64,000 nucleotides of DNA from an endosymbiont of Acanthamoeba sp. UWC8 (GTDB lineage: Bacteria; Pseudomonadota; Alphaproteobacteria; Rickettsiales; Midichloriaceae). The notes beneath the pieces are model-generated. The model saw only the letters and a program-made list of their open reading frames with translations. It did not search any database and was not told the DNA's origin. The position numbers and the translations under genes were made by a program. The stretch spans positions 1,054,001-1,118,000 of the forward strand of contig NZ_CP004403.1 of the NCBI RefSeq assembly GCF_000730245.1. Direction: 5' to 3'. Below are positions 47,931 through 55,569 of the stretch, one piece after another (positions within the stretch are counted from its first letter, which is position 1; each line of letters starts with the position of its first letter).

Positions 47931-48668
47931 CTATTTTTTTCTAAAAATAAACTGTAAGATACACATTCCGTTAGCTGCATCGGTAGTATAGGGTGCGGTA
48001 AGAGTATTAGGAAAATAGCAACCACCCGGAAAACCGTAGATTGAAGCTCCCCAAACTAAGCCGTTTCTCGGATATCCGTCATCAATTTTATTATCTATGC
48101 TGTAAGCATCGATGGTAGGAAGTATGGAATCATCCGGAGGAAAGCCCAAACGAGGCCCCCCTATATTTAAATATTGCCCCGGCGAATTAGGCGGGTCATA
48201 GGGAACATCCGATAGAATACTCCATCCTTTTTTATTGTATTGAGATATTGGAGCATTGACTCCAATATAAGTCCCTCCCTCCATATCGGTAACACCAGTA
48301 TAATTCCCGATAATCATCCCAGCTAAAGATAAGTGCTGCCATGCTCTTAACCCTTCATTTTGCGTACGAGTTGTATAGCTGTATTCAATTACTCCGTTAC
48401 CATTGCCGTTACAGTTACTTGGAGTGGAATCACATGCAGCTCCCCATTGAACGGATGCATAAGGAAAATCACCCGGAAGGCTTTTATACTTTTGTTCGAA
48501 GAGATTAATAGCCTCCGTAAAAGTATTAGCTTCGGTAATTATACTTCTTAGACTCGTTTGCTTAATCATGGAATATGCAATAGAAATACTACTGATTAAG
48601 AATGCGATTATTAAAATCACCACTGCTAACTCTATTAAACTAAATCCTGTTTTCTTATATTTCTGCAT
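47931..48668 (-). CDS. Tandem pilin-like protein A (type II/IV pseudopilin)
   Basis: A 245-residue prepilin-like protein: basic leader MQKYKKTG, cut site G/F, SLIELAVVILIIAF helix with Glu+5, then the family core LRSIITEANTFTEAINLFEQ, LPGDFPYASVQWG. A Cys-framed, Asn/Asp/Gly-rich CDSTPSNCNGNGNG loop, which could bind Ca, follows, then AWQHLSLAGMI, KIDDGYPRNGLVWG and a C-terminal CILQFIFRK. Start at 48668 has GAAAGAGAG upstream; an in-frame TTG at 48683 adds five residues. It is the last of four paralogs on the minus strand. Function of the family is unknown. Confidence 0.88.
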   Translation of the reverse strand: MQKYKKTGFSLIELAVVILIIAFLISSISIAYSMIKQTSLRSIITEANTFTEAINLFEQKYKSLPGDFPYASVQWGAACDSTPSNCNGNGNGVIEYSYTTRTQNEGLRAWQHLSLAGMIIGNYTGVTDMEGGTYIGVNAPISQYNKKGWSILSDVPYDPPNSPGQYLNIGGPRLGFPPDDSILPTIDAYSIDNKIDDGYPRNGLVWGASIYGFPGGCYFPNTLTAPYTTDAANGMCILQFIFRKK

Positions 48669-48689
48669 ATTTCTCTCTTTCAATTTTTC

Positions 48690-49085
48690 CTATTTTCTAA
48701 ATATAAATTTCAAAATACAAACTTGGCTATTAAGGTCATAATTGTAAAGGGAATCAAGAGTTTTAGGCGCACTGTAGCAATCATTAAAATCTGCATAAAC
48801 CAAGCCTCTTCTGGGATAACCGTCATCAATTTTATTATCTACAACATAAGCATCGGTCGGAAATAATAAAGGATTATCTGACGGCCCACCCGGATGGAAA
48901 CCCCCGATTTGTAAATATTGGCCTTGCGGATAAGGTGAACCGTAGGGATCAACGGAAAATATACTCCAACCGGCAGCAGAATAAGCTGAAGCCGGGCCAT
49001 TAATTCCAAAACCGTTTGCCCTGCAACTGTCGCAATCCCTGTATAGCTTCCGCTGATCATTCCGGCTAACGATAAATGCTGCCAT
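48690..49085 (-). CDS. Tandem pilin-like protein B, C-terminal part (frameshifted)
   Basis: This frame from about 49012 down reads GFGINGPASAYSAAGWSIFS and so on to KIDDGYPRRGLVYAD and CILKFIFRK, the C-terminal half of the pilin-like family. The upstream part of the frame (before about 49012) is out of frame. One extra G in the GG at 49012-49013 would join it to the N-terminal part. Confidence 0.78.
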   Translation of the reverse strand: MAAFIVSRNDQRKLYRDCDSCRANGFGINGPASAYSAAGWSIFSVDPYGSPYPQGQYLQIGGFHPGGPSDNPLLFPTDAYVVDNKIDDGYPRRGLVYADFNDCYSAPKTLDSLYNYDLNSQVCILKFIFRK

Positions 49086-49408
49086 GCTCTCATGGACTCA
49101 TTTTTTAAAAGAGAAGAAGAGTAGGAAATCATACCATCACCATCCCCATTACAGTTACTTGGCGTAGAATCGCATGCCGTTCCCCATTGAACAGATGCAT
49201 ACGGAAAATCACCCGGAAGGCTTTTATACTTTTGTTCGAATAGATTAATAGCCTCCGTAAAAGTATTAGCTTCGGTAATTATACTTCTTAAACTCGCTTG
49301 CTTAATCATGGAATATGCAACGGAAATACCACTGATTAAAAATGCAATAACCATTACTACCGCTGCCAACTCTATTAAACTGAATGCTTCTTGTTTATGA
49401 TTTTTCAT
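48839..49408 (-). CDS. Tandem pilin-like protein B, N-terminal part (frameshifted)
   Basis: The frame starts MKNHKQEAFSLIELAAVVMV and keeps the family core down to SYTGIATVAGQT at about 49016, after which it reads out of frame. The residue before the Phe is Ala, where prepilin peptidase normally wants Gly. DNA of 49200-49300 is nearly identical to copy A, so duplication or gene conversion was recent. See findings. Confidence 0.8.
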   Translation of the reverse strand: MKNHKQEAFSLIELAAVVMVIAFLISGISVAYSMIKQASLRSIITEANTFTEAINLFEQKYKSLPGDFPYASVQWGTACDSTPSNCNGDGDGMISYSSSLLKNESMRAWQHLSLAGMISGSYTGIATVAGQTVLELMARLQLILLPVGVYFPLIPTVHLIRKANIYKSGVSIRVGRQIILYYFRPMLML

Positions 49409-49462
49409 ACTTTATATTTTATAGTGTTTACTTGCTATTAAGCTAATCTCTTATCATGCTTA

Positions 49463-50206
49463 TTAAAACCATAAATTAGGTTTTCTAAATATAAAACTTA
49501 AGATACATGCAGGGGTAGTCGTATTTACGATATTATAAGGAGAATCAACATATGTTGCATTAACGAAACAAAATGTAGTTGCTGAATCTCCCCATACCAA
49601 TCCCGTTCTTGGTAAGCCATCATCAATTTTAGTATCAATATTATAAGCATCTAAAGGAATTATTAATGAGTTGCCTGGCAAAGAATTTGCCTGGAACATA
49701 CCTATTATTAAGGATTGTCCTGTATCATAGGGAGGATTATAAGGTTGATGATAATATATACTCCACCCTCCGTTGCTATATTTTGATTCCGGCGCATTAA
49801 CTCCGATATCGGTTTGATTAGCAATGCTTGCTATTCCTGTATAGCTTCCTCTGATCATTCCGGCTAACGATAAATGCTGCCATGCTCTCATAGCTTCATT
49901 TTTTAAAAGAGAAGAAGAGTAGTAAATCACGCCATCACCGTTCCCGTTACAGTTACTTGGTGTAGCATCACATGTTGTGCCCCATAGATCGGAAGCGGTC
50001 GGAATATCTCCGGGTAGATTACCGTATTTTTGCTCAAACAAGTTTATAGCCTCCATATATTCGTTAGCCTCGGTAATTACACTTCTTAACCGAGCTTGAT
50101 CGGCTAAATTCAACCCGTAAGATACGCTGCTTATTATTATGCCGATTATTAAAATTACGGCTGATAGTTCAATTAACGTAAAACCTTTTATCGAGTGATT
50201 ATTCAT
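49463..50206 (-). CDS. Tandem pilin-like protein C
   Basis: A 247-residue paralog with leader MNNHSIKGFTLIELSAVILI (Gly-Phe cut site, Glu+5), the LRSVITEANEYMEAINLFEQ core, LPGDIPTASDLWG, CDATPSNCNGNGDG loop, KIDDGLPRTGLVWG and the C-terminal CILSFIFRK. The gene ends only 54 bases before the copy B start and follows copy D after 9 bases. Confidence 0.9.
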   Translation of the reverse strand: MNNHSIKGFTLIELSAVILIIGIIISSVSYGLNLADQARLRSVITEANEYMEAINLFEQKYGNLPGDIPTASDLWGTTCDATPSNCNGNGDGVIYYSSSLLKNEAMRAWQHLSLAGMIRGSYTGIASIANQTDIGVNAPESKYSNGGWSIYYHQPYNPPYDTGQSLIIGMFQANSLPGNSLIIPLDAYNIDTKIDDGLPRTGLVWGDSATTFCFVNATYVDSPYNIVNTTTPACILSFIFRKPNLWF

Positions 50207-50215
50207 AATTTTTCT

Positions 50216-50923
50216 TCACTTCCTAAATACAAATTTTATCCAGCAATAGGGATTTAATTCTCCTAAATTATAAGTAGAGGGCGTAGTTCCATCATTAGTA
50301 CAAAGACTACCTTCAGCCCATACTAAACCATTCCTTGGAAGGCCGTCATCAATTTTAGCATCAATGGTATATGCATTATTAGGAGTAATTATATTTTGAC
50401 CATAAAAGTTCACCAACTGAATAAATTGGCCTTCATAATCGGGAGGGTTATACGGGTAATTATAATAAAAGCTCCAAAAAGCACTATTATTATAATTTGA
50501 AACCGGGGAATTATATTGATCTAAATTGAATACCGCCACTGTAGAAACCCCGTTATATTTACCTTTAATCATACCGGCTAAGGCCAAATGCTGCCATGCT
50601 CTTAATGCTTCATTCTGATTTGTGCTACTTGCTGTAAATCTTGTAATCCCATCGCCGTCTCCGTTACAATTACTTGGAGTTGAATCACAATTTGCACCCC
50701 ATACATTAGAAGCGGTCGGGAAATCCCCCGGTAGGCTACCATAAGTTTGTTCAAATAAATTAACTGCATTGATAAAATCTTTTGACTCAGTGATGATACT
50801 TCTTAGTTTAGCAGTTTGAATTAAAGAATATCCATTATATACTGCTGAGATTAACAAGCTAATTATAACTATTACAAAGGTTAACTCCAACATAGTATAA
50901 CCTTTTTGCAATTTGTTTGGCAT
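50216..50923 (-). CDS. Tandem pilin-like protein D
   Basis: The first of the array, 235 residues, with leader MPNKLQKGYTMLELTFVIVI (Gly-Tyr cut site, Glu+5), LRSIITESKDFINAVNLFEQ core, LPGDFPTASNVWG, CDSTPSNCNGDGDG loop, and C-terminal CWIKFVFRK. AAGGGGGGG precedes the ATG at 50923. The gap to the divergent ispDF holds the array promoter. Confidence 0.9.
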   Translation of the reverse strand: MPNKLQKGYTMLELTFVIVIISLLISAVYNGYSLIQTAKLRSIITESKDFINAVNLFEQTYGSLPGDFPTASNVWGANCDSTPSNCNGDGDGITRFTASSTNQNEALRAWQHLALAGMIKGKYNGVSTVAVFNLDQYNSPVSNYNNSAFWSFYYNYPYNPPDYEGQFIQLVNFYGQNIITPNNAYTIDAKIDDGLPRNGLVWAEGSLCTNDGTTPSTYNLGELNPYCWIKFVFRK

Positions 50924-51013
50924 CCCCCCCTTCCTCAAATTTTTTCTTGCTATTAAACCCTTACAAATTATGGTAGTACTTTCTTAAATTTAAGTAAATT
51001 ATTTTATAATTAA

Positions 51014-52180
51014 ATGAAAAATATTGCTTTAATTATGGCAAGTGGACTAGGAACTAGAGTTAATACTTCTACACCTAAACAATATTTAAAATTAGGCCAT
51101 ACCTCGATCTTAAAACTTACCCTTCTTAAGTTTATTAATAATCCTAAAATTGATGCTGTAAGGGTAGTAATAAATCCAGAGCATCATGATTTATATTGTG
51201 AAGCGACTGAAGGGTTAGAGGACAAGTTACTGCCTCCAGTTAGTGGCGGAGAAAGAAGGCAGGATTCGGTAAGAAACGGATTACAAAGCCTAAACTTATT
51301 ATCGGAAATTAAGAATGTATTAATCCATGATGCAGCCAGGCCTTTTATAAGCGAAGAAGTAATCTTAAATGTACTAAAAACCCTGGAGTTATTTAAAGCA
51401 GTGGATACCGGAATATCAATAAAAGATACTTTAAAATCTAAACATCCTAATGCAACTTATAACAGGGATAACTTTTACCTTACCCACACACCTCAAGGGT
51501 TTGATTTCCAAACTATTTTAGAACTTCACAATAAATACCAGCATCAAACCTTCACTGATGATATAAGCTTGTGCATAGAAGAAGGAATTGAGGTCGGTTT
51601 TGTAGAGAGTAATGTACAAAATATTAAAATTACCACACCTGAGTGTTTAATTTACGGAGGATTAATTATGCAGCAAAACTATATTACTCGAGTCGGTTAC
51701 GGCTTTGATATACATAAATTTCAACCTGCTTCAGACCACGATAATACCATAAAATTATGTGCGGTAGATGTACCGTTCAACAAGTCATTATCCGCGCATT
51801 CCGACGGGGACGTTGCACTACATGCGATTACGGATGCATTACTTGGCGCGATGGGCGAAGATGATATTGGAATGTATTTTCCCCCGACCGACGAGAAATG
51901 GAAAAATGCAGACTCTACGATATTCTTAAAGCATGCTTATATGTTATTAACCGATAAGGGAGGCATTATAAATAATATAGATGTCACAATAATTACGGAA
52001 AAGCCTAAGCTCATGAATTTTAAGGATATGATGCGAAAAAAAATTGCAGAATTACTTAATATAAGTAATAATCAGGTATGTGTAAAAGCCAAAACTTCCG
52101 AGAAACTGGGATTTGTCGGCAGAGAAGAAGGTATTTCCGTTTCTGCGGTATGTGCTATTATGCTTCCTAAGAACTATTGA
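51014..52180 (+). CDS. ispDF: Bifunctional IspD/IspF (MEP pathway)
   Basis: Isoprenoid synthesis enzyme fusing two MEP-pathway steps: CDP-ME synthase (IspD, residues 1 to ~225; MASGLGTRVNTSTPKQY, DAARPF) and MECDP synthase (IspF, ~230-388; GYGFDIHKF metal site, SAHSDGDVALHAITDALLGA, KAKTSEKLGFVGREEGI). Fused IspDF is typical of alphaproteobacteria. pgpA follows overlapping or a few bases later. Confidence 0.97.
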   Translation: MKNIALIMASGLGTRVNTSTPKQYLKLGHTSILKLTLLKFINNPKIDAVRVVINPEHHDLYCEATEGLEDKLLPPVSGGERRQDSVRNGLQSLNLLSEIKNVLIHDAARPFISEEVILNVLKTLELFKAVDTGISIKDTLKSKHPNATYNRDNFYLTHTPQGFDFQTILELHNKYQHQTFTDDISLCIEEGIEVGFVESNVQNIKITTPECLIYGGLIMQQNYITRVGYGFDIHKFQPASDHDNTIKLCAVDVPFNKSLSAHSDGDVALHAITDALLGAMGEDDIGMYFPPTDEKWKNADSTIFLKHAYMLLTDKGGIINNIDVTIITEKPKLMNFKDMMRKKIAELLNISNNQVCVKAKTSEKLGFVGREEGISVSAVCAIMLPKNY

Positions 52181-52188
52181 GAGGAATT

Positions 52189-52650
52189 TTGAGTAACATT
52201 TATAAAAATTATGATCTTTCCAGGATCACCCATGCTAAGCATACTAAAGTAAAAATTCCTTTTACTTTATATTCACTAATATCAACTTGGTTTTTTATAG
52301 GTAGAATCAGGTTTGCAAGCGGCACATTAGGCAGCTTAGGGTTTTATCCGCTTTATTATTGGTTATTGCTTCATGCAGCCGATAGTTCTGAAGCAATTTT
52401 AAACCTTTGGATTTGTACTATCGTATTATTTATTTTAGGGTTATGGGCGGTAACGGCCTTTCAAAATAATACTAAAACTTTTGACCACTCCTCAATTGTT
52501 ATTGATGAAGTGATCGGAATGAGTTTAACTCTTGCAATAAGTTTTAAATGGTTATATCTCATCTCACAAAGTTATTTCACTCTATTTGGGATTTCTCAGA
52601 TGGATTTAACCTTTATTATTGCTTTTATCGGGTTTAGGTTTTTGATATAA
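52189..52650 (+). CDS. pgpA: Phosphatidylglycerophosphatase A, N-terminal part (frameshifted)
   Basis: PgpA removes the phosphate from phosphatidylglycerol phosphate. GAGGA precedes a TTG start. The protein has RFASGTLGSLGFYPLYYWLL and the metal site VIDEVIGMSL, with several membrane segments. The frame stops at TAA 52648 after IGFRFLI. One more T in the T5 tract (52639-52643) would make it IGFRFFDIRKPFFIKYVD, the conserved end of PgpA. Confidence 0.88.
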   Translation: MSNIYKNYDLSRITHAKHTKVKIPFTLYSLISTWFFIGRIRFASGTLGSLGFYPLYYWLLLHAADSSEAILNLWICTIVLFILGLWAVTAFQNNTKTFDHSSIVIDEVIGMSLTLAISFKWLYLISQSYFTLFGISQMDLTFIIAFIGFRFLI

Positions 52651-52793
52651 GGAAACCTTTTTTTATAAAATATGTTGATAGGTATTATAAAAATCCTTTT
52701 GGTGTGATATTAGATGATTTATTGGCTGCAATATTTGCAGGAGTTGTTTTTTATATTTTATATGTGATATATGATTTTTTTAGATTCTTATAA
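52644..52793 (+). pseudogene. PgpA C-terminal part in shifted frame
   Basis: Reading from GAT 52644 gives DIRKPFFIKYVDRYYKNPFG, then VILDDLLAAIFAGVVFYILY and a stop at 52793. This carries the second PgpA metal site (DDLLAA) and last membrane segment. It has no start of its own, overlaps pncC by 23 bases and must be read as part of pgpA. Confidence 0.85.
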
Positions 52794-53259
52794 ACTTGCA
52801 GAAGAAGTAATAATTAAAGCCAAGGATCAGCTGGTTAGAATTGGTACCGCCGAATCATGTACCGGTGGAATGCTATCCTGTTACCTGACAGCCGTGCCCG
52901 GAAGCTCACAAGTTTTTGAGAGAGGCTACGTTACCTATACTGAGAAATCCAAGCGAGAAGTATTAATGGTAAGCTCTAAGGTGTTGAACGAGCAAGGAGC
53001 GGTTTGTGAAGAGGTAGCACGCCAAATGTTATCGGGGTTATTCGAACTCTCCTCAGTACATATGGGAATAAGCATTACAGGTATAGCAGGCCCAAGCGGT
53101 GGCAGCTCTACAACACCTGTGGGTTTGGTTTATATTGGTTATGGCAGCAGAGGTGATATCAAATGTAAAAAATATACTTTTGTCGGAGACAGAAATGAGA
53201 TTAGGCAGCAGGCAACGGTAGAATCTTTAAGATTATTAATTAAATTACTAAGTTTTTAA
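52771..53259 (+). CDS. pncC: CinA C-terminal domain / nicotinamide-nucleotide amidase
   Basis: PncC hydrolyses NMN to nicotinate mononucleotide. The 162-residue protein is the stand-alone CinA C-domain: AESCTGGMLSCYLTAVPGSS (~28), SKVLNEQGAVCEEVARQM, and GISITGIAGPSGGSSTTPVG (~108). It follows pgpA with overlap, the usual pgpA-cinA order in alphaproteobacteria. The N-terminal MoaB-like domain of full CinA is absent. Confidence 0.95.
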   Translation: MIFLDSYKLAEEVIIKAKDQLVRIGTAESCTGGMLSCYLTAVPGSSQVFERGYVTYTEKSKREVLMVSSKVLNEQGAVCEEVARQMLSGLFELSSVHMGISITGIAGPSGGSSTTPVGLVYIGYGSRGDIKCKKYTFVGDRNEIRQQATVESLRLLIKLLSF

Positions 53260-53393
53260 TTAAAAATTTATTTTCTTTTCGTATGTTCAGCATAATTAAA
53301 CTTTAGTATCATGATAGTTCTTAAGTTTAAGTATAGTAAACTCACCTTTTATTTAGTATAGATAAAATAAAATAGTAAAAACCATATCAATTT

Positions 53394-54011
53394 ATGAAAA
53401 GCAATTATCGAGAATTAAAAAGAACAAGACTTAAGGATATTAAACCTGAAGATAATAAATCAAAATTATCCCTAAATTTATTTTTAAAAATTAAGCCTCG
53501 TTATGCTTTTTTATTAATCTCCGTGTTGGCTTTTGCAATAATATACTTTTATTCTTATACATATACCGTAAAGCCGGTCGATCTGGAAAACCTCCCTTTA
53601 ATCAAGCGTGATCCTTCCTATTTAAGAATCATTCCGGAAGATAGAGGGGGTATAATATTTTCCAATCAGGATAAAGAAATATATAATAGTATCACTCCTC
53701 AAAATTCGACTTTACAAACTAAGGCAGCAACTCGGGCTAACCAAGCTGAACAGCTCCATTCAGACAAGATGTCTGATTTAATTACCAAGATACAAAATGC
53801 TAAAGACAGTACTGAAGGAATGGCACAAAAACCTCAAGAGATTATAGCCAAACCTGAGAAGCTTGAAGAAAAATCAACACAAGCAACAACAAAACCAAAA
53901 GAACCTAAAAACAATTCTAAACAAACTTTAGAAAGAAATGCATCCATTAAAAACGATAAAAAATCTTTAAGTAGCGTTTTTGATGTGATAGAAATTGATA
54001 ATAACAAATAA
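53394..54011 (+). CDS. SPOR-protein-like membrane protein without the SPOR domain
   Basis: A 205-residue bitopic protein: basic cytoplasmic start, one membrane segment (~40-60), then PLIKRDPSYLRIIPEDRGGI and FSNQDKEIYNSI, the conserved segment found upstream of SPOR domains in alphaproteobacterial proteins next to nagZ. The remainder is Lys/Gln-rich and disordered, with no C-terminal SPOR (peptidoglycan-binding) domain and a stop at 54011. It likely served cell division, or still does in shortened form. nagZ follows after 25 bases. Confidence 0.75.
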   Translation: MKSNYRELKRTRLKDIKPEDNKSKLSLNLFLKIKPRYAFLLISVLAFAIIYFYSYTYTVKPVDLENLPLIKRDPSYLRIIPEDRGGIIFSNQDKEIYNSITPQNSTLQTKAATRANQAEQLHSDKMSDLITKIQNAKDSTEGMAQKPQEIIAKPEKLEEKSTQATTKPKEPKNNSKQTLERNASIKNDKKSLSSVFDVIEIDNNK

Positions 54012-54036
54012 ATTTTAGCTTGAAAAGCATTGGAAT

Positions 54037-55080
54037 ATGAAAAACTTAACCACCTCTTTAGTAACAAATGTAATATTCGGGTTAAATAGCACTCAGCTTA
54101 ATTATGAAGAAAAAGCATTTTTTAAAGAAGTTAATCCATTGGGTTTTATTCTTTTTAAAAGAAACTGTGAAACTAAGGAGCAGATAAAAAACTTAATAAG
54201 ATCGCTTAAAGATTTATTGGGCAGAGATAGTATTCTAGTACTTATCGATCAGGAAGGTGGTAGAGTTGCAAGATTAAGACCACCTAATTTTAGAGAAAGC
54301 TTACCTGCTAAAATTTTTGGCGACCTTGCACTTATGGATTTAGAGCAAGCTAAAGTTGCAGTATATGTTAATCATCTACTTATGGGTAGAGAACTTACAA
54401 ACCTTGGAATAAATGTAGACTGCACACCCGTTGCCGACCTTTATTATAAAGATGCCAACGACATCATCGGAGATAGAAGTTACGGGAATGATCCATATAT
54501 CGTAGGAGAGCTTTGTAAAATTGCCGATATTGGCTTAAGAGATGCCGGGGTTCAATCAATTATTAAGCATATACCGGGACATGGCAGGGCAGATAAAGAT
54601 AGCCACCTCGACCTACCTATCGTAAATGAAAATTTAGCGACTCTTGAACAAAATGATTTTAAAGTGTTTAGCCGGCTATCTGATTTAAATTTAGCTATGA
54701 CTGCGCATATAATTTATAGCGCAATAGATGATAAATTTCCCGCAACAATTTCACCCCGAGTTATAGATTATATACGCAATATAATAGGTTTTAAAGGCTT
54801 ATTAGTTACCGATGATTTATCGATGAAAGCTCTGACAGGTTCACTAAAACAAAATGCTGCACGAGCTTTAGAAGCAAAATGCGATATATTACTTCACTGC
54901 AATGGTGAAATAGAAGAAATGAAAGAAATTGCGGAAGCAGTGCAACCTTTAACCACACAACAAATAACTAAAGTTAGCAGGCTTAACAATTTTTTGAATT
55001 TTGAACCCTATAATGATTTGCTATATGAAACGGAATTTGCCGAGTTGGAAGAAAGGTTATCGGCTATTATTAAAGTTTAA
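54037..55080 (+). CDS. nagZ: Beta-N-acetylhexosaminidase NagZ
   Basis: NagZ removes N-acetylglucosamine from recycled muropeptides in the cytoplasm. The 347-residue GH3 enzyme has IDQEGGRVARL (~80), the substrate-binding and His-containing loop KHIPGHGRADKDSHLDLP (~183), and the nucleophile segment LVTDDLSMKAL (~265, Asp in DDLS). Its presence suggests a peptidoglycan wall. The next gene overlaps its end. Confidence 0.95.
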   Translation: MKNLTTSLVTNVIFGLNSTQLNYEEKAFFKEVNPLGFILFKRNCETKEQIKNLIRSLKDLLGRDSILVLIDQEGGRVARLRPPNFRESLPAKIFGDLALMDLEQAKVAVYVNHLLMGRELTNLGINVDCTPVADLYYKDANDIIGDRSYGNDPYIVGELCKIADIGLRDAGVQSIIKHIPGHGRADKDSHLDLPIVNENLATLEQNDFKVFSRLSDLNLAMTAHIIYSAIDDKFPATISPRVIDYIRNIIGFKGLLVTDDLSMKALTGSLKQNAARALEAKCDILLHCNGEIEEMKEIAEAVQPLTTQQITKVSRLNNFLNFEPYNDLLYETEFAELEERLSAIIKV

Positions 55081-55516
55081 AAGGATAGTCGGAATCCTAC
55101 TTCTTACTTTTATTGTGATTTATTTCTTTCAAAGCCATGCCTTAAAGACTGAAGACTATTTTCTAATTAGCGAGAATAATATTATTAAACTAAATTTAGA
55201 AATCGCTGAAGATACTTCCGATATCAGAAAAGGTTTATCCAATAGAGATCATCTGGCTAAAGATAATGGCATGTTATTTATCTTTAATAAACCGAAAAAT
55301 TTAAAGTTTTGGATGGATAATACTCGTATACCTCTTGATCTATTTTATCTTGATAAAAATCTTATTATAAGAGAAATACACCATAATTTAAAACCCTACA
55401 GTAAAAAGATAATAGAATCTGAACATCCTTACTCCTACGCACTTGAAGTAAACGCAGGCTTTGCTGATCATCACAATATCAAGCCAGGAGATAAATTAAT
55501 TAAAGCTTCTAATTAA
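55025..55516 (+). CDS. DUF192 family exported protein
   Basis: A DUF192 protein: signal anchor (GILLLTFIVIYFFQSHALK) followed by IAEDTSDIRKGLSNRDHLAK, NGMLFIF, LKFWMDNTRIPLDLFYLD and YALEVNAGFADHHNIKPGD, the whole DUF192 domain. Its function is unknown. The start is uncertain: several in-frame TTG/ATG codons lie inside nagZ, and I use ATG 55025. It is translationally linked to nagZ. Confidence 0.85.
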   Translation: MKRNLPSWKKGYRLLLKFKRIVGILLLTFIVIYFFQSHALKTEDYFLISENNIIKLNLEIAEDTSDIRKGLSNRDHLAKDNGMLFIFNKPKNLKFWMDNTRIPLDLFYLDKNLIIREIHHNLKPYSKKIIESEHPYSYALEVNAGFADHHNIKPGDKLIKASN

Positions 55517-55569
55517 TTGGCATAAAATTTGCTTAACCAATAACTAAGTTATATTTATAATGCTGTATA

